Part shown: positions 48,188 to 59,385 of the stretch, piece by piece | Numbering within the stretch: position 1 is the stretch's first letter | Layout of the letters: every line of letters starts with the position of its first letter | Assembly (NCBI RefSeq): GCF_026151205.1 | Contig: NC_087084.1 | Location: forward strand, 2,636,845 to 2,700,844 | Source: Bolinopsis microptera | Taxonomy: Eukaryota; Ctenophora; Tentaculata; Lobata; Bolinopsidae | Direction: 5' to 3' | DNA: 64,000 nt | Program-made: the position numbers and the translations under genes | Notes under the pieces: generated by a model | The model's database searches: none | Told to the model about the DNA's origin: nothing | What the model saw: only the letters and a program-made list of their open reading frames with translations

Positions 48188-48410
48188 TTGTTATGTTGGT
48201 ATCTTTTAGGGTTGATAATATGGTATGTTGGTATCTTTTAGGGTTGATAATATGGTATGTTGGTATCTTTAAGGGTTGATAATATGGTATGTTGGTATCT
48301 TTAAGGGTTGATAATATGGTATGTTGGTATCTTTAAGGGTTGATAATATGGTATGTTGGTATCTTTAAGGGTTGATAATATGTTGTGTTGGTATCTTACA
48401 GAGTTGATAA
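48188..48410 (+). repeat. 32-bp minisatellite TATGTTGGTATCTTTAAGGG
   Basis: Six to seven units of 32 bp (starting TATGTTGGTATCTTT and ending TTGATAATATGG), with T/A variation at one position; the last unit is degenerate. Confidence 0.92.
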
Positions 48411-48786
48411 CATTGTATGATTGTATATTATATTATATTACATATTCGAGCTTGTACTCTTTTACTGATACGGATAATATCCGGTTGAAAGAGACAAGGA
48501 CAAATGATATTTGGTGAATCGTTTTGTTGCTTGTATGAAGCCGATGATCCTTGATAGTGAGAACTTTATCCATATTAGTAACTTCAATTTTTTTTATCTG
48601 GTTTGTGCACTTTATACTTTATAACATGCTTGTGGGAGGTGTCCAGATAGTTTTTAACGGAAACTATGAGCAAGTTTGCTGCAGATTCTTTTTAAATAAA
48701 TAACAAAGCTTTTGAAATAGGTGTACTATCATCGTCTTTTTGTTTTTCCTTTACTGTATAAATTATTTGTTGACTTACTGACTGAC

Positions 48787-49641
48787 TTAAGGCGGGTAGT
48801 ATTCCCGAGATCCATTGACAACAGTTCTCCACAGCTTTCTGTCCTCCATCAGTCTAGCTATCTCATCTACTGATTTCAGCCCAGTATCTGCTTTTAGGTT
48901 ATCTAGTAGTGTTAGGTAAGGTCGCCCCCTGTTAGTATGCCCATGACTCGGCTTCCAGAGGATCAGTTTGTTCAGTGTCAGCTCCGGATGTCGGTGAGCA
49001 TGACCTGCAAGTCTGAGCCTTCGTTGGGTTATCTTGGAGCTGACTTTAGGAAGATCACCGTACAGACTGTGGTTGCTGACATGGTCTCGATATTGATTGA
49101 TGTTAAGGGCCATTCTTAACATTCGTGTATAGCAACCATCAACCATCTTCTCCAGCCTTTTCGTCATAGTCCAAGTCTCAGAACCGTATAGAAGCACCGA
49201 CTCGACTAGTGCTGTGAACACTCTGGTCTTGATAGACTTTCTAAGGTTAGATTTCCAAAGTTTTTTGAGAGTGTGGCATGCTCCCCATGCTCTTCCTTTC
49301 CTAACCCTGATATCACTCTCACTGTCTCTGATTCTAGAACCAAGATAGGTAAAGTCTTCCACGTGCTCTATTGTGTTGTTACCCAGGGACTTGATGGTAT
49401 CAGGGTTCTCGATGTTCTGAGTAATGAATTTGGTTTTCCCTTCATTCATTTTAAGTCCCACTGTAGCAGCAACTCTTTCTACCTCTAGCATCAGCATCTC
49501 TGCCTCCTTTACAGTATCTGCTATCAGAGCAATGTCATCTGCAAAACCAGTGTCTGTTATCTTCTCCGCCTTGACTCTCCTACTCCGATAAGGCTTAATG
49601 GTAAATCCTATTTCAGGATGCTTGCTTAAGGCTTGTCTCAT
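48787..49641 (-). pseudogene. LINE reverse transcriptase, C-terminal part with FADDIAL
   Basis: 284 codons. The catalytic motif FADDIALIAD lies near residue 34. The C-terminal LINE module follows (RRLRLAGHAHRHPELTLNKL, GHTNRGRPYLTLLDNLKAD). Its first codons overlap in another frame the end of the upstream piece, because about ten residues expected after GDTLAP are deleted. Confidence 0.85.
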
Positions 49642-50650
49642 AGTATGGTGCTAATGTATCCCCTTGAAGAACTCCTGCCAGGATATCAAATAGCTCGGTA
49701 TCCCCATCTGGTGTTATAACTTTGCCCTTCGTGTTGACATAGAGAAGATTAATGATATCTACAATACTGTCCGGTATTCCATAGGCCTTTAGTATTTGCA
49801 TCAAAATTCCCCGGTGAAGTGAATCAAAGGCCTTCTTAAAATCAACAAACACCATAGCTACCGGTAGATTTCTCTGTCTAGCCCCCTCTAGAATCCTTCT
49901 GAGTGCCAAGATGTGACTAGTAGTGGACCGTCCTTCCCGAAAACCATTCTGAGTGTCCCTAAGTACCCCCTCTATAGCCGGCTGGATCCTATTAAGCACC
50001 ATTCTATTGAGAGTCTTAGCTACGAGAGAAGTCAAAGATATCCCCCTCCAGTTTCCAGGGTTGGTCAAGTCTCCCTTTTTGGGAACCGGGATGATGTTAC
50101 TTATCCTCCACTGATCTGGCGCAATACCATCTGTCAGGGCTTTGTTGCAGAAGGACAGCACGATTTCATCCAGGTCGCATCTTTTGAGGACTTCAGGTGG
50201 TATGTCGTCATCACCTGGTGCTTTACCTTCTTTTATCCTGTGTTTAGCAGCTTTAAGCTCATCCACAGTAAAAGGTTCTGTACTGATGTTGAGTCCTTCA
50301 AATTGAGTCTCGATCCTAGGATGCTCGTTTTCCACATCCGGTATACTCCCTAACAGATTCGTGAAATGCCCAAGCCAATTTTTCTTCCTTTCTTCGGCTC
50401 CGTTGCCCCTTATTTGAGTTGCCCCCTTGGCCTTCCTGCCAGTTATCTCATTTATGACATTCCAACTTTCTTTGTTTTTGCATCTGTCTGCAGCCATTTC
50501 GACCCTTCTAACCTTGGCAACTAGATCTTCTTCAAAGATGTCCTGGTACACCTGATCCAGTTCAGTTTTTAATAGCTTAACAGACAGTCGACTGTCTTCA
50601 CTAGGATCCCGGTGATAGACAGTCTCTGCTTGCTGCAAGGCTGTACACAC
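49613..50650 (-). pseudogene. LINE reverse transcriptase, N-terminal part
   Basis: 345 codons. They include APGDDDIPPEVLK, NWRGISLTSLVAKTLNRMVL, the catalytic-Asp motif FVDFKKAFDSLHR and AGVLQGDTLAP. The frame then runs out at about 49645 by the deletion. The upstream end joins the endonuclease frame by a shift near 50690. Confidence 0.88.
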
Positions 50651-52074
50651 GCTTTGAACTCGCTGATCACCCGCGAAATCGTCACGTCTCTTCTTTTCTC
50701 TCTTAGCTTAGGCAGTATGGCTTTGTTGGTATCAGCAATCGCATCAACAAAATGCCCATACAGTTCCGTAACCTCACTTTCATCGGTTTGCTCGCATAAA
50801 GCAGAGTACCGATTCTTGACTTCTACTGCATATCTCTTCTGTAGGTCTTCATCCGATTTAAGTGCTCCCCAATTATACCAGGTTTTCTTGGGTTGCTTTT
50901 TTGCTCGTCGAAGAGATAGCTTGATCTTAGACAAAACAAGTCTATGATCAGTACCCAGTGTACTAAAGAAGCTGTAGACTTCAGTATTTTTGACACTGTT
51001 CCTCCACTTCTTCCTCACTAGAATAAAGTCTAACTGAGACTTATTCAGGGTTCCATCCGATAGGTGAGTCCACATCTTACCCCGCTTCTTTCTGAACCTG
51101 GTGTTTGTAATCTCCAGATTACTTTCCAGGGCAGTATCCCGAAGCAGCTCCCCATTTCTGTTGGTTCTCTCATGGAAATACCAACCAAAGTCATTCTCGT
51201 CCCTCTTTGATAGATGAGCGTTAAAATCCCCAATCACCTCCAAGAAGTTGTGAGCAGGGATCTGTGAGACTGCACACCTTAGATCATTATGAAACTTCTC
51301 TGCTGCTTCTACACTATCTGCCTCCGTAGGTCCGTAGACACAGACGAAGGTTGGTTTAGGATTACCATTTAGAGATATCTTAGGGATTCTCTCCGTTACT
51401 GGTGTTATCTCCGTAGTTGCGTCAAATGCCTTGCTAGTTAGGATGAATCCCACTCCGCCCACTGCTGCCTGGGCTCGATTCCTAGTAGCTGATGAAGTAA
51501 TTAGATAGCTGCTCTTGCCAACTCTCTCTACTTTGACAGGCTCTTCATGGACTATCCTGTGCTCTTGGATACCTACAATCTCTGCTCCACTCTTCTCGAA
51601 AAGATGTACCATCTCCAGTTTCCTCTGAGCAGTTCTTATCGTTCTAGTGTTAAGAGTGCCTACCCAGGTAATGTCGGTACATGAAAATAAACTTTTTTTG
51701 TTGTTTTCGTTTATGTTGGGTGTTTCAGGTTGATTAGGCTCATCATTCACCAACCTTCCATTCGGATTTAAGTTGGTGAAATCATTACCACCTTCACGTC
51801 CAGAAACAAAAGTAGGGGCTGATACCCTAGTGCTGTAAGAACTATTCATCATGTTTCTTTTCTGTTGGCTATGTGACACGTGAGCCACCTGCGCCACTGG
51901 AATGGCTCTCTTGATAGCTACTTCATCAGTAGATGTTCCCACATACAGTAAATAAAACGGAAAGATGACAGATGGTGCTCCCATAGTTCCGGAATCTGTT
52001 ACATCTTCATTAACCCAAATCACCATCATCACGAGCTTGTTCTGAGGATGCCCGGCTTTTTTTCGGGGGTGCAC
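50569..52074 (-). pseudogene. LINE AP-endonuclease domain
   Basis: 501 codons. The APE domain begins with WVGTLNTRTIRTAQRKLEMV, has GIQEHR, GDFNAHLSKRD and LDFILVRKKWRN, and ends with GTDHRLVLSKI; these carry the catalytic N, E, D/N and H positions of LINE endonucleases. The last 30 or so codons are read out of frame after a shift near 50690. A further 5' piece in another frame (52198-52010) probably belongs to the original ORF. Confidence 0.88.
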
Positions 52075-52387
52075 CCCTAGATCCGCTGTGTTCAGTTACA
52101 ACTCCATCACTGAAGTTGCATGCAGCCCCACCTCGAGCAGGATGTGGCTCTTCACCACGCACAGACGGTCTGAATGTACAGAGTTGAATCTGCAGCATCC
52201 TAGGTTTACCCGTAATAGAGCAAAACCTTTGGGGCCAAAAATTATTTGTTCCCTTACTTTAATCATAATTCATAACCCACATAATATTATTATAATATTC
52301 ATATTATTACTCCTTAAACACAAGCTATTAAATGTAAGTTACCTGACTTTATTAATTAATGTAAATCTGACTGCTGAGTATGGGATA

Positions 52388-52570
52388 ATGTATTCTTGTG
52401 TAAATTTGTATTGATCCCGTTTGATGCGACAAGGAAAAATGCTCTTATCAGGAAAGGAATTTCTCAACGTTTCAATGTTACAACATCGTATTCATGATCT
52501 CAAATTATTTTTTATATATTTTTCCTTGTCGCATCAAACGGGATCAATACAAATTTACACAAGAATACAT
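52388..52570. repeat. perfect hairpin, 53-bp arms, 77-base loop
   Basis: 52388-52440 is the exact reverse complement of 52518-52570. A frame spanning it (52494-52808) has two hydrophobic stretches but no family resemblance. Confidence 0.9.
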
Positions 52571-54096
52571 TGCAACCATGCGACTCATAAACAATACTCC
52601 AATCCGGATTTTATATGGGATAATGGCTGTAATATTAACTCTCCTAGTCATTACGTTATGTTGCACAGGGTTTAGTAAATACAGCCATCTACTTTGTCTT
52701 CTTTCGATAGCATTTCTCAATTTCTCAGCAGTTAATTGGGGAATGGGGAAAATGGATTCCTTATTAAGTTTATATCAGTTTCTATTTATCGACAGTTTAT
52801 TTTGTTGACTTAATATTTGTGTTAGTGCTTTTCGTTTGCGTGTAATTTTCAAATCGTACTGTATTTCAGATGTACTCCAATCCTCACTTAACTGCTGCAG
52901 TTACAAAGTAGTACAGTACTCAGTAGGGTAACAATGACACAAACAAATCTTGGTTTGGAAAGCTTTCAGGAAACCTAGCATCTTCCTTATCTACATTATC
53001 TACTTCCTTATCGGGAATGTACTCTATTGGTGACAAATTGAACATTAATCATTTAATAATTGTATACAAATTTATGTTAGGCGGCATCGATGTAAAACTA
53101 ATACTACATACCCAAATGATGTTTTAGCTACGTTATGTACTGGCTTATACCCATATAAGGAGTTCAAGTATTAAGGTACTCGAAAATCATTATCCCTTGT
53201 TCGTACTAATTGCTCTTAGAAATACGACTCTAATTCAATTATCTTCGACAGACGATTCAGTCATCTTGTACATTGCCCATCTCCTTTGGTTTGAGCACGT
53301 CCAGGATTGTAATGTGGTAGTTTTATTTTGTTATTGTATTGTACCAGATGCAATCGTGGAGTCACCTTTTCCCCTCGACATAACAGAAAAAACCTAGACA
53401 TGCAACCTGCAATCATAAGGTGATTGCAGTCCTTACAGAAGACTATAAGATCTTCGTGCTTTTACAATTAAATGATAAATAAATATTTTGTTAAGGTGTG
53501 AGTTTTAAACTAATTACAACACTACAAATCTATTATATATTAATTGTTGAAGCTAAGGTCACTGAAGATGACGCCTTGCAACATGTTTAACGAAAGCCTG
53601 TAAATTCATTCTACCATAAATTTAGTCATACTTTTGAATAAAATTGTTGTAAACCAAATTTCATGAGACTATATTTTTCGGCGACTAATTTTAAAGGAGA
53701 CCAAAATTTCAGTAGAGCATAATATATTACATGAATATTATTGAGCTTACATTGTTCCTACTGCTGAACTACTTTGTTGGGAGGAAAGACCGTTGTGAAA
53801 CTGCGAAGCACAAAACTGTACCAAAGCGAGAGTGCTAAATCACTCTACAATATATCTTCAGTCGAGTGTAGAGTTATTAATCATCATCCGTACCAACATG
53901 TTCTGTTGAAACGGCTGAAGGATCATATCGACATAAACTACGTCGTACCGACAGAAATGGTATTTGGTAAAGTCGAAAAAGGGTGAAAAAGAAACCGAAC
54001 AGCGTACTGAATAACTTAGTGATACAGAGTAACTGTAAAGTTATTCTACCCTTCCTTTCTGTTGTGATACAATTTTCCGCTCTGATCCAGAATAAG
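52571..54096. other. stretch without a recognised gene
   Basis: Short frames at 52578-52808, 53197-53397 and 53774-53986 have no recognisable domain. A piece of the dispersed repeat family lies at about 53506-53540. Confidence 0.45.
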
Positions 54097-54149
54097 GTTT
54101 ATAGTTAGGCATGTTGATTAGATTTTAATCAACATGCCTAACTATAAAC
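54097..54149. repeat. short perfect hairpin
   Basis: GTTTATAGTTAGGCATGTTG at 54097 pairs with CAACATGCCTAACTATAAAC ending 54149, with a 5-base loop region. Confidence 0.85.
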
Positions 54150-54593
54150 GTTTAACTATAAAGTATGACTTTATTATGCGAAATCGAGAAAAGAAACTAG
54201 CTGAATAATGGAAAAATCAAACAAATGGAATGGAAAATGGTCTCGAAAAGTCTAAAAATGTGACTAAAATCGTTGTAGACTAAAAATTTGCGAAATTTGT
54301 GACCAAAATTATTACTTTATTAGCCCTAAGATAGTTTGACTTCAGTATTATATGCAAAAAATTATCTAGTTTCATTGTTCAAAGGGAAAAATATTCCATA
54401 GCTCAGGTGTTAGTTTTACCTTGTTAAAATGTTAGTTTACCTTGCTACTGCACGTAGGAAGCATCTTCCTAATTATTTTTTGCCAATAAGTTGTATCATT
54501 AAATATTACTCGTTTTAGCGACTGTTGGTTAGTGAAAAAATTTTCCAGGTCTTACTTTACAGTTTACATATATTATAGCCGTATAGCTGATAA

Positions 54594-55354
54594 GGCAAAT
54601 AGGCACAATGCCGACCGGCTAATAACCGGCTGATGACCAGTTAATAGCCGGTTAATAGCCGGTTAATAGCCGGTTAATAGCCAGTTAATAGCCGGTTAAT
54701 AGCCGGTTAATAGCCGGTTAATAGCCGGTTAATAGCCGGTTAATAGCCGGTTAATAGCCGGTTAATAGCCGGTTAATAGCCGGTTAATAGCCGGTTAATA
54801 GCCGATTAATAGCCGGTTAATAGCCGGTTAATAGCCGGTTAATAGCCGGTTAATAGCCGGTTAATAGCCGGTTAATAGCCGGTTAATAGCCGGTTAATAG
54901 CCGGTTAATAGCCGGTTAATAGCCGGTTAATAGCCGGTTAATAGCCGGTTAATAGCCGGTTAATAGCCGGTTAATAGCCGGTTAATAGCCGGTTAATAGC
55001 CGGTTAATAGCCGGTTAATAGCCGGTTAATAGCCGGTTAATAGCCGGTTAATAGCCGGTTAATAGCCGATTAATAGCCGGTTAATAGCCGGTTAATAGCC
55101 GGTTAATAGCCGGTTAATAGCCGGTTAATAGCCGGTTAATAGCCGGTTAATAGCCGGTTAATAGCCGGTTAATAGCCGGTTAATAGCCGGTTAATAGCCG
55201 ATTAATAGCCGGTTAATAGCCGGTTAATAGCCGGTTAATAGCCGGTTAATAGCCGGTTAATAGCCGGTTAATAGCCGGTTAATAGCCGGTTAATAGCCGG
55301 TTAATAGCCGGTTAATAGCCGGTTAATATCCAGTCGACATTGTACCTATTTGCC
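54594..55354. mobile_element. TIR element with an 11-bp minisatellite core
   Basis: Ends GGCAAATAGGCACAATGC and GACATTGTACCTATTTGCC are inverted repeats of about 22 bp with two mismatches. GCTGATA(A/G) flanks both sides (54586-54593 and 55355-55362), a 7-8-bp TSD as made by hAT transposases. The whole interior is the repeat AGCCGGTTAAT. No coding capacity. Confidence 0.8.
54630..55335 (+). repeat. 11-bp minisatellite AGCCGGTTAAT, about 63 units
   Basis: Very homogeneous; only a few units differ (AGCCGATTAAT, AGCCAGTTAAT), indicating recent expansion. It fills the element at 54594-55354. Confidence 0.96.
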
Positions 55355-55448
55355 GCTGATAGCAGTAGATAAGTTAATCTATAAATGTTTGTAAACAAGT
55401 TGAACCACATTACTATCGCTCCAACTACACCATGTTGTATTGTTGTGT

Positions 55449-55596
55449 GTTACTTGTTGTTACTTGTTGTTACTTGTTGTTACTTGTTGTTACTTGTTGT
55501 TACTTGTTGTTACTTGTTGTTACTTGTTGTTACTTGTTGTTACTTGTTGTTACTTGTTGTTACTTGTTGTTACTTGTTGTTACTTGTTGTTACTTA
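55449..55596 (+). repeat. 10-bp minisatellite TACTTGTTGT
   Basis: About 15 nearly perfect units, 95 bp downstream of the 54594-55354 element. The next stretch, 55600-57590, has no recognised gene; copies of a dispersed repeat occur at 56415-56515 and 57210-57300. Confidence 0.95.
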
Positions 55597-56414
55597 GTAA
55601 GAACAAGTCACGTGATGCCCCACAAAGTATCACGTTACATTCCATTAATAACTACCTCTAGATAACACGGCCTCTTTAATGTTATACAGAAATATTAACT
55701 ACATTATAATGTATTTATAATGTGTTTAAAAATTGATTATTCGCAATAACTAAAGTCAAGAGCTGGTGATAACCACGCTATATGTGACGTACACCACACA
55801 CAGACCCTATTTTATCAGCAGTTCTCTCTTGCTGTGTGCTGTCGGTTTGATAAATACTTATCATAATTATCATAATTATCATACTCGTTATTTTAACATA
55901 TTATTTGATTGATATTCAAAGAACTGTGCATCATTTAGTTTGAAAATTGTAGTGCCCGGGCCGGGTGACTGTAATAATACCATATATGATTTATTAGATG
56001 AGCTGTGGATTGATCACGAGTGCGATCACGGACCAATTTTAATGATAAAAAATTATGCCTCGCCTTCTCACCAGAATCCAAATCTATTATACTCACAGAC
56101 ACTAGGGTCCCTTACATTAAAGTTGAAATATATTACTCATGCATATAGGTTGTGTGTGTGTGTACACTGCACTGCTGTGAGCCCATATAAGTAGTGAGTA
56201 TTTCTCAAATCAGTAGTTTTGCAGTGTTATGTCATCAACTTGAGTTCTCTGTACATTACATTTCTCTCGTTTGTCTTTTACATCGTATTAAATAACTGTT
56301 ACAGCTAATTAGCTAGTCACTTGCAGATGGAGTTCAACTAGACGAGCATTTTCTCAGACTAGCTGGGTTCTTTACTCATAGTTTAAATTCGACATCTAGT
56401 AAAATCTGGTGCTA

Positions 56415-56515
56415 CATGTAACGTGATGGAAATATTTTAAACGGGCATATCCTGTCCAAACCCAGGATGCACTACATGAAGAATTCGTTGTAACTTTGTT
56501 TGAAAAGCATTAATA
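56415..56515. repeat. dispersed repeat, copy
   Basis: Matches 35617-35720 (CGGGCATATCCTGTC, AACCCAGGATGCAC) over about 100 bp. Confidence 0.8.
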
Positions 56516-57593
56516 TAGCGCTTTATTATAGTGCTATATAGCACTATCTAGCGCTATCTATCTTTATTCTTTCAAATATTTAAAGAACCACGTGCACTTG
56601 CTGCTCTGTTTTAAAACACTCTGAAACACACACTCCCAAAGTCTAGATGTGTCCGTGTGTTACTGTGTAAGAATGTAACATGTAATTAGAGCGAGCAGCC
56701 AGTTCTATCAAAGTATCAAGTACATGTCACTTTCTATTTCATATGCTGTATTTGCTTTTGTACACTGTGTTTGCTAGCAGTATTACACCGTGTTTTGTGA
56801 TATCTTCTTTTGTGATATTATCTCGGTTTAGTGTTTATCTGGGTTTTTTAGTTTTGTTAGTTTTATGCCAAGTATTTTTATTGACCAATCATTCTAGTTT
56901 ACGTTCTGTTTTGTTTCGTATAAAGTCATATTGATTGTGATAGGACAACAGGGCTTGTCATGACCCATTCTCTTTAAACAATTCCTGCGACTTTGAAGTC
57001 ATGACAAGCTAGAAGAAACAACTGCCCGAAAAACTTGATCCAAATTATTTCCTTAATATTATTTACTGAATTATTCCACAGTATGTGAAATTTCCGACCA
57101 GTTTGCATTTCACTGTTTCTCGTTTTAAAATATCTGAACAGTGCTCGGAAGATGTAAAGGCAAACTTGTAATATAAGTCTATAATATCTTATATTACAAG
57201 TTTATCGATGTTAAACTAATTACAACACTATATATTATAATGTCTATTACATTTATTGATTTTGTATGTAATCATGTAATGGGATGGAAACGTTTAAACC
57301 AGGTAGAGCTGGTCAACACCCTAGCTACAATCTACATGTCATGAAAATCTCTAATAGATGTACTGGCTAATACTAGCATGACAATCTACAAAGAAATATT
57401 CACATTATGTTACCATGGTAACAGCAACTACCTGGTGTAGTTCTGATGAAAGTGGCAGTCACTTATTTGTTTTTTTCATTCTTCCATAATTTTAGTGTCA
57501 CATAAGATAACATTGGCAGAACAACTCAGTTCTATTTAAGCTAATACAGGTTCTTATTAATCAATTAATCAATTAATTAATTATTTCTCTTAC

Positions 57594-57736
57594 CATAGAG
57601 AAGAGAGAGACCTGTCTCGTGAATGTACCGTATCCTCTTCTGCTTGAAGATCCATATCGTACACACATTCAGGACAAGTAATAGTATTATAACTATGTAG
57701 GTGATACTAGTTACTCTCTTTGCTACCTTGGCGTGC
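57594..57736 (-). CDS. Na+/H+ exchanger exon, first helix with HETGLSLLYG
   Basis: A 143-bp exon with acceptor TTTTCAG and donor GTAAGA. It encodes HAKVAKRVTSITYIVIILLL, then VCTIWIFKQKRIRYIHETGL and SLLYG, matching the canonical NHE6/7/9 first helix (TIWLFKHRRVRFLHETGL..YG) better than the exon at 47345-47603. It ends in the same phase at the same codon. No further exchanger exons were seen between here and 47603. Confidence 0.85.
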
Positions 57737-57883
57737 CTGAAAATAGATTTAATTAATTAATTAATCGATTAATTACAACATTTTCAGTTAATAAACACTG
57801 TGTTTAAAGTACAAACCTTCTAAATGATAAATAAATGATTTGGTGGGATATCCTATCTGGCTGATTGATATTATAATACTCAC

Positions 57884-57933
57884 GTATCTCCTTCATTTTC
57901 TTCAATGTCCTCATAAGGGTTCCCTAACAACAT
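57884..57933 (-). CDS. Na+/H+ exchanger start exon (alternative 5' end)
   Basis: ATG at 57933, reading MLLGNPYEDIEENEGD, with donor GTGAGT after 50 bp. The split codon AC-G joins perfectly to the 57736 exon. The short acidic N-terminus replaces the 47-residue N-terminus of the other first exon. Confidence 0.7.
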
Positions 57934-58161
57934 GGGGATAACAACATGCCACTACACCTATAAAAGCATCAAATTAATCATAATATAATCATAATATAAT
58001 TAATCATAATATAATCAATCAATATCTTAAATCAAGTAAGCAGTAAGCACTATCATCATTCAAATCAAAAGCCCTACAGAGGAACTTTCGATTTTGCATT
58101 ATACTGTTAATGATCATGACCATAAAAGGAATAATCAGAGCTTCCACTCAGCAGCCCTAAA

Positions 58162-58380
58162 ATGCAGAACCTAATGATACCATTACCCAGTCACTCATTT
58201 TCTTTCAACAAATATAGATTGGGGAGACCTAGAATGAACTTGTTATCGGTTTTAAGAAGTGATTTAAGTAGTAGAAATTTGCAAATGGACAACTCTCATG
58301 AATTAAATGAAATTAGAGATATAGCTGCATGCAACAGATGTTGGGAAAATCTTTTTCAAGGGTACAGTTTACCGCATTAA
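58162..58380 (+). mobile_element. LINE 3' fragment
   Basis: The frame ends with GRPRMNLLSVLRSDLSSRNL, then EIRDIAACNRCWENL, the terminal module of RTE/CR1-like LINE proteins (RGRPR.TW.D.IR.DL followed by A.DR..W). Only the last 70 codons remain. Confidence 0.65.
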
Positions 58381-58565
58381 GGTATTTTTAAGAATCATTT
58401 TTGTCGGTAAGATCCTGTTTATAATAATAATAAATATATATGTAATATTAAAATTGTGCTTTTCCAAGCTAATTCCAAAACACTCGATTCTAGAATAAAA
58501 TAATGTTCGATCATGCTTCAAGTACGTAAAGCGGTCATACATCCGGATCCCGATGATACTGTCGT

Positions 58566-58652
58566 AGCACTCTCGTTGTGGCACTCTCGTTGCACTGTCG
58601 TGGCACTATGGCGGCACTGTCGCGGCACTCTCGTGGCACTATGGCGGCACAG
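58566..58652. repeat. 12-bp-type repeat TGGCACTCTCGT, copy 1
   Basis: Seven or so units of GGCACTNTCG/GGCACTATGGC. A second array lies at 59327-59385. Confidence 0.8.
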
Positions 58653-59326
58653 TGCCAACGTTCAACATGTTCGTTCAAAAGCATAAGACGATCATTACCC
58701 AGGTCAATATCATTACATATTTCGCATATAAATATACGACATATTTCGGAGGAAAACCACGACATAACCAAATTATTGTTAAATTTTGTTACAAACTAAT
58801 TTAATTTCAGAAATAATTGATTACAAAATTCCTTTCTTTTTTTTTTTTGAAAAAATTTTGCGCAATATTTTCATATTTTCATGATATCCGAAATCAAGAC
58901 ATCCGAAATCATGAGATTTGACTCTTTGGAAATTTACGTTATTTAGATTTTGCAGTATTGATTACAGTACCAATTTAGATTTGGTTTATACTTTTAATCC
59001 AATTTAACGACTTTCAGTTTTATCTTTTTTAATTTGACATGAAATTCCGAACTTCCTTGACAAAAATGTCGTGATATAAAATTTCTAATCGAAGACAAAA
59101 TCTGGTTTAGTCATGATGGGCATCTTTAAAGGCAACTCGGTACCTAGTCACGGTCATTTATATTAGCCAATATTTTTCCTGACTGCATAGTGCATATTGC
59201 TAAAATCAAATATCGTAATATTTTAGTGTCTAATATGAATAGCTGATGTCCACTTTACCATCATATCCCCGCTCTCAAGTCTCAACTCTGTAACCGTGAT
59301 TAATTTAAATTGTATGGTCATACGAC

Positions 59327-59385
59327 ATGGCACTCTTGTGGCACTGTCGAGGCACTCTGGTGGCACTATGGCGGCACTCTCGTGG
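59327..59385. repeat. 12-bp-type repeat TGGCACTCTCGT, copy 2
   Basis: Five units related to 58566-58652. Sequences around the two (CATCCGGATCCCGATG at 58538; CATCGGGATACGGATG at 59686) are inverted relatives, suggesting an inverted duplicate of one element. 59386-60534 holds no recognised exon. Confidence 0.75.

Larger units (their letters stand above)
48775..52205 (-). mobile_element. APE-type LINE (RTE-like), nearly full length, inactivated
   Basis: On the minus strand from about 52205 to 48775 it has an N-terminal region, an AP-endonuclease domain, a reverse transcriptase domain and a C-terminal region, then a TGAC/TTAC-rich tail typical of RTE-type 3' ends. It is broken by a frameshift near 52070, one near 50690, and a small deletion at about 49640. 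The clade is inferred from overall layout and could be a neighbour of RTE. It lies in the region between the two candidate exchanger 5' ends. Confidence 0.85.

Noticed and set aside
52494-52808. 104-codon frame with two hydrophobic stretches
   Set aside because: It starts inside the arm and loop of a perfect hairpin and has no recognisable domain.
53774-53986. 70-codon frame; an overlapping 35-codon frame from 53731 starts with a hydrophobic leader
   Set aside because: No family resemblance or splice partner; left unannotated.
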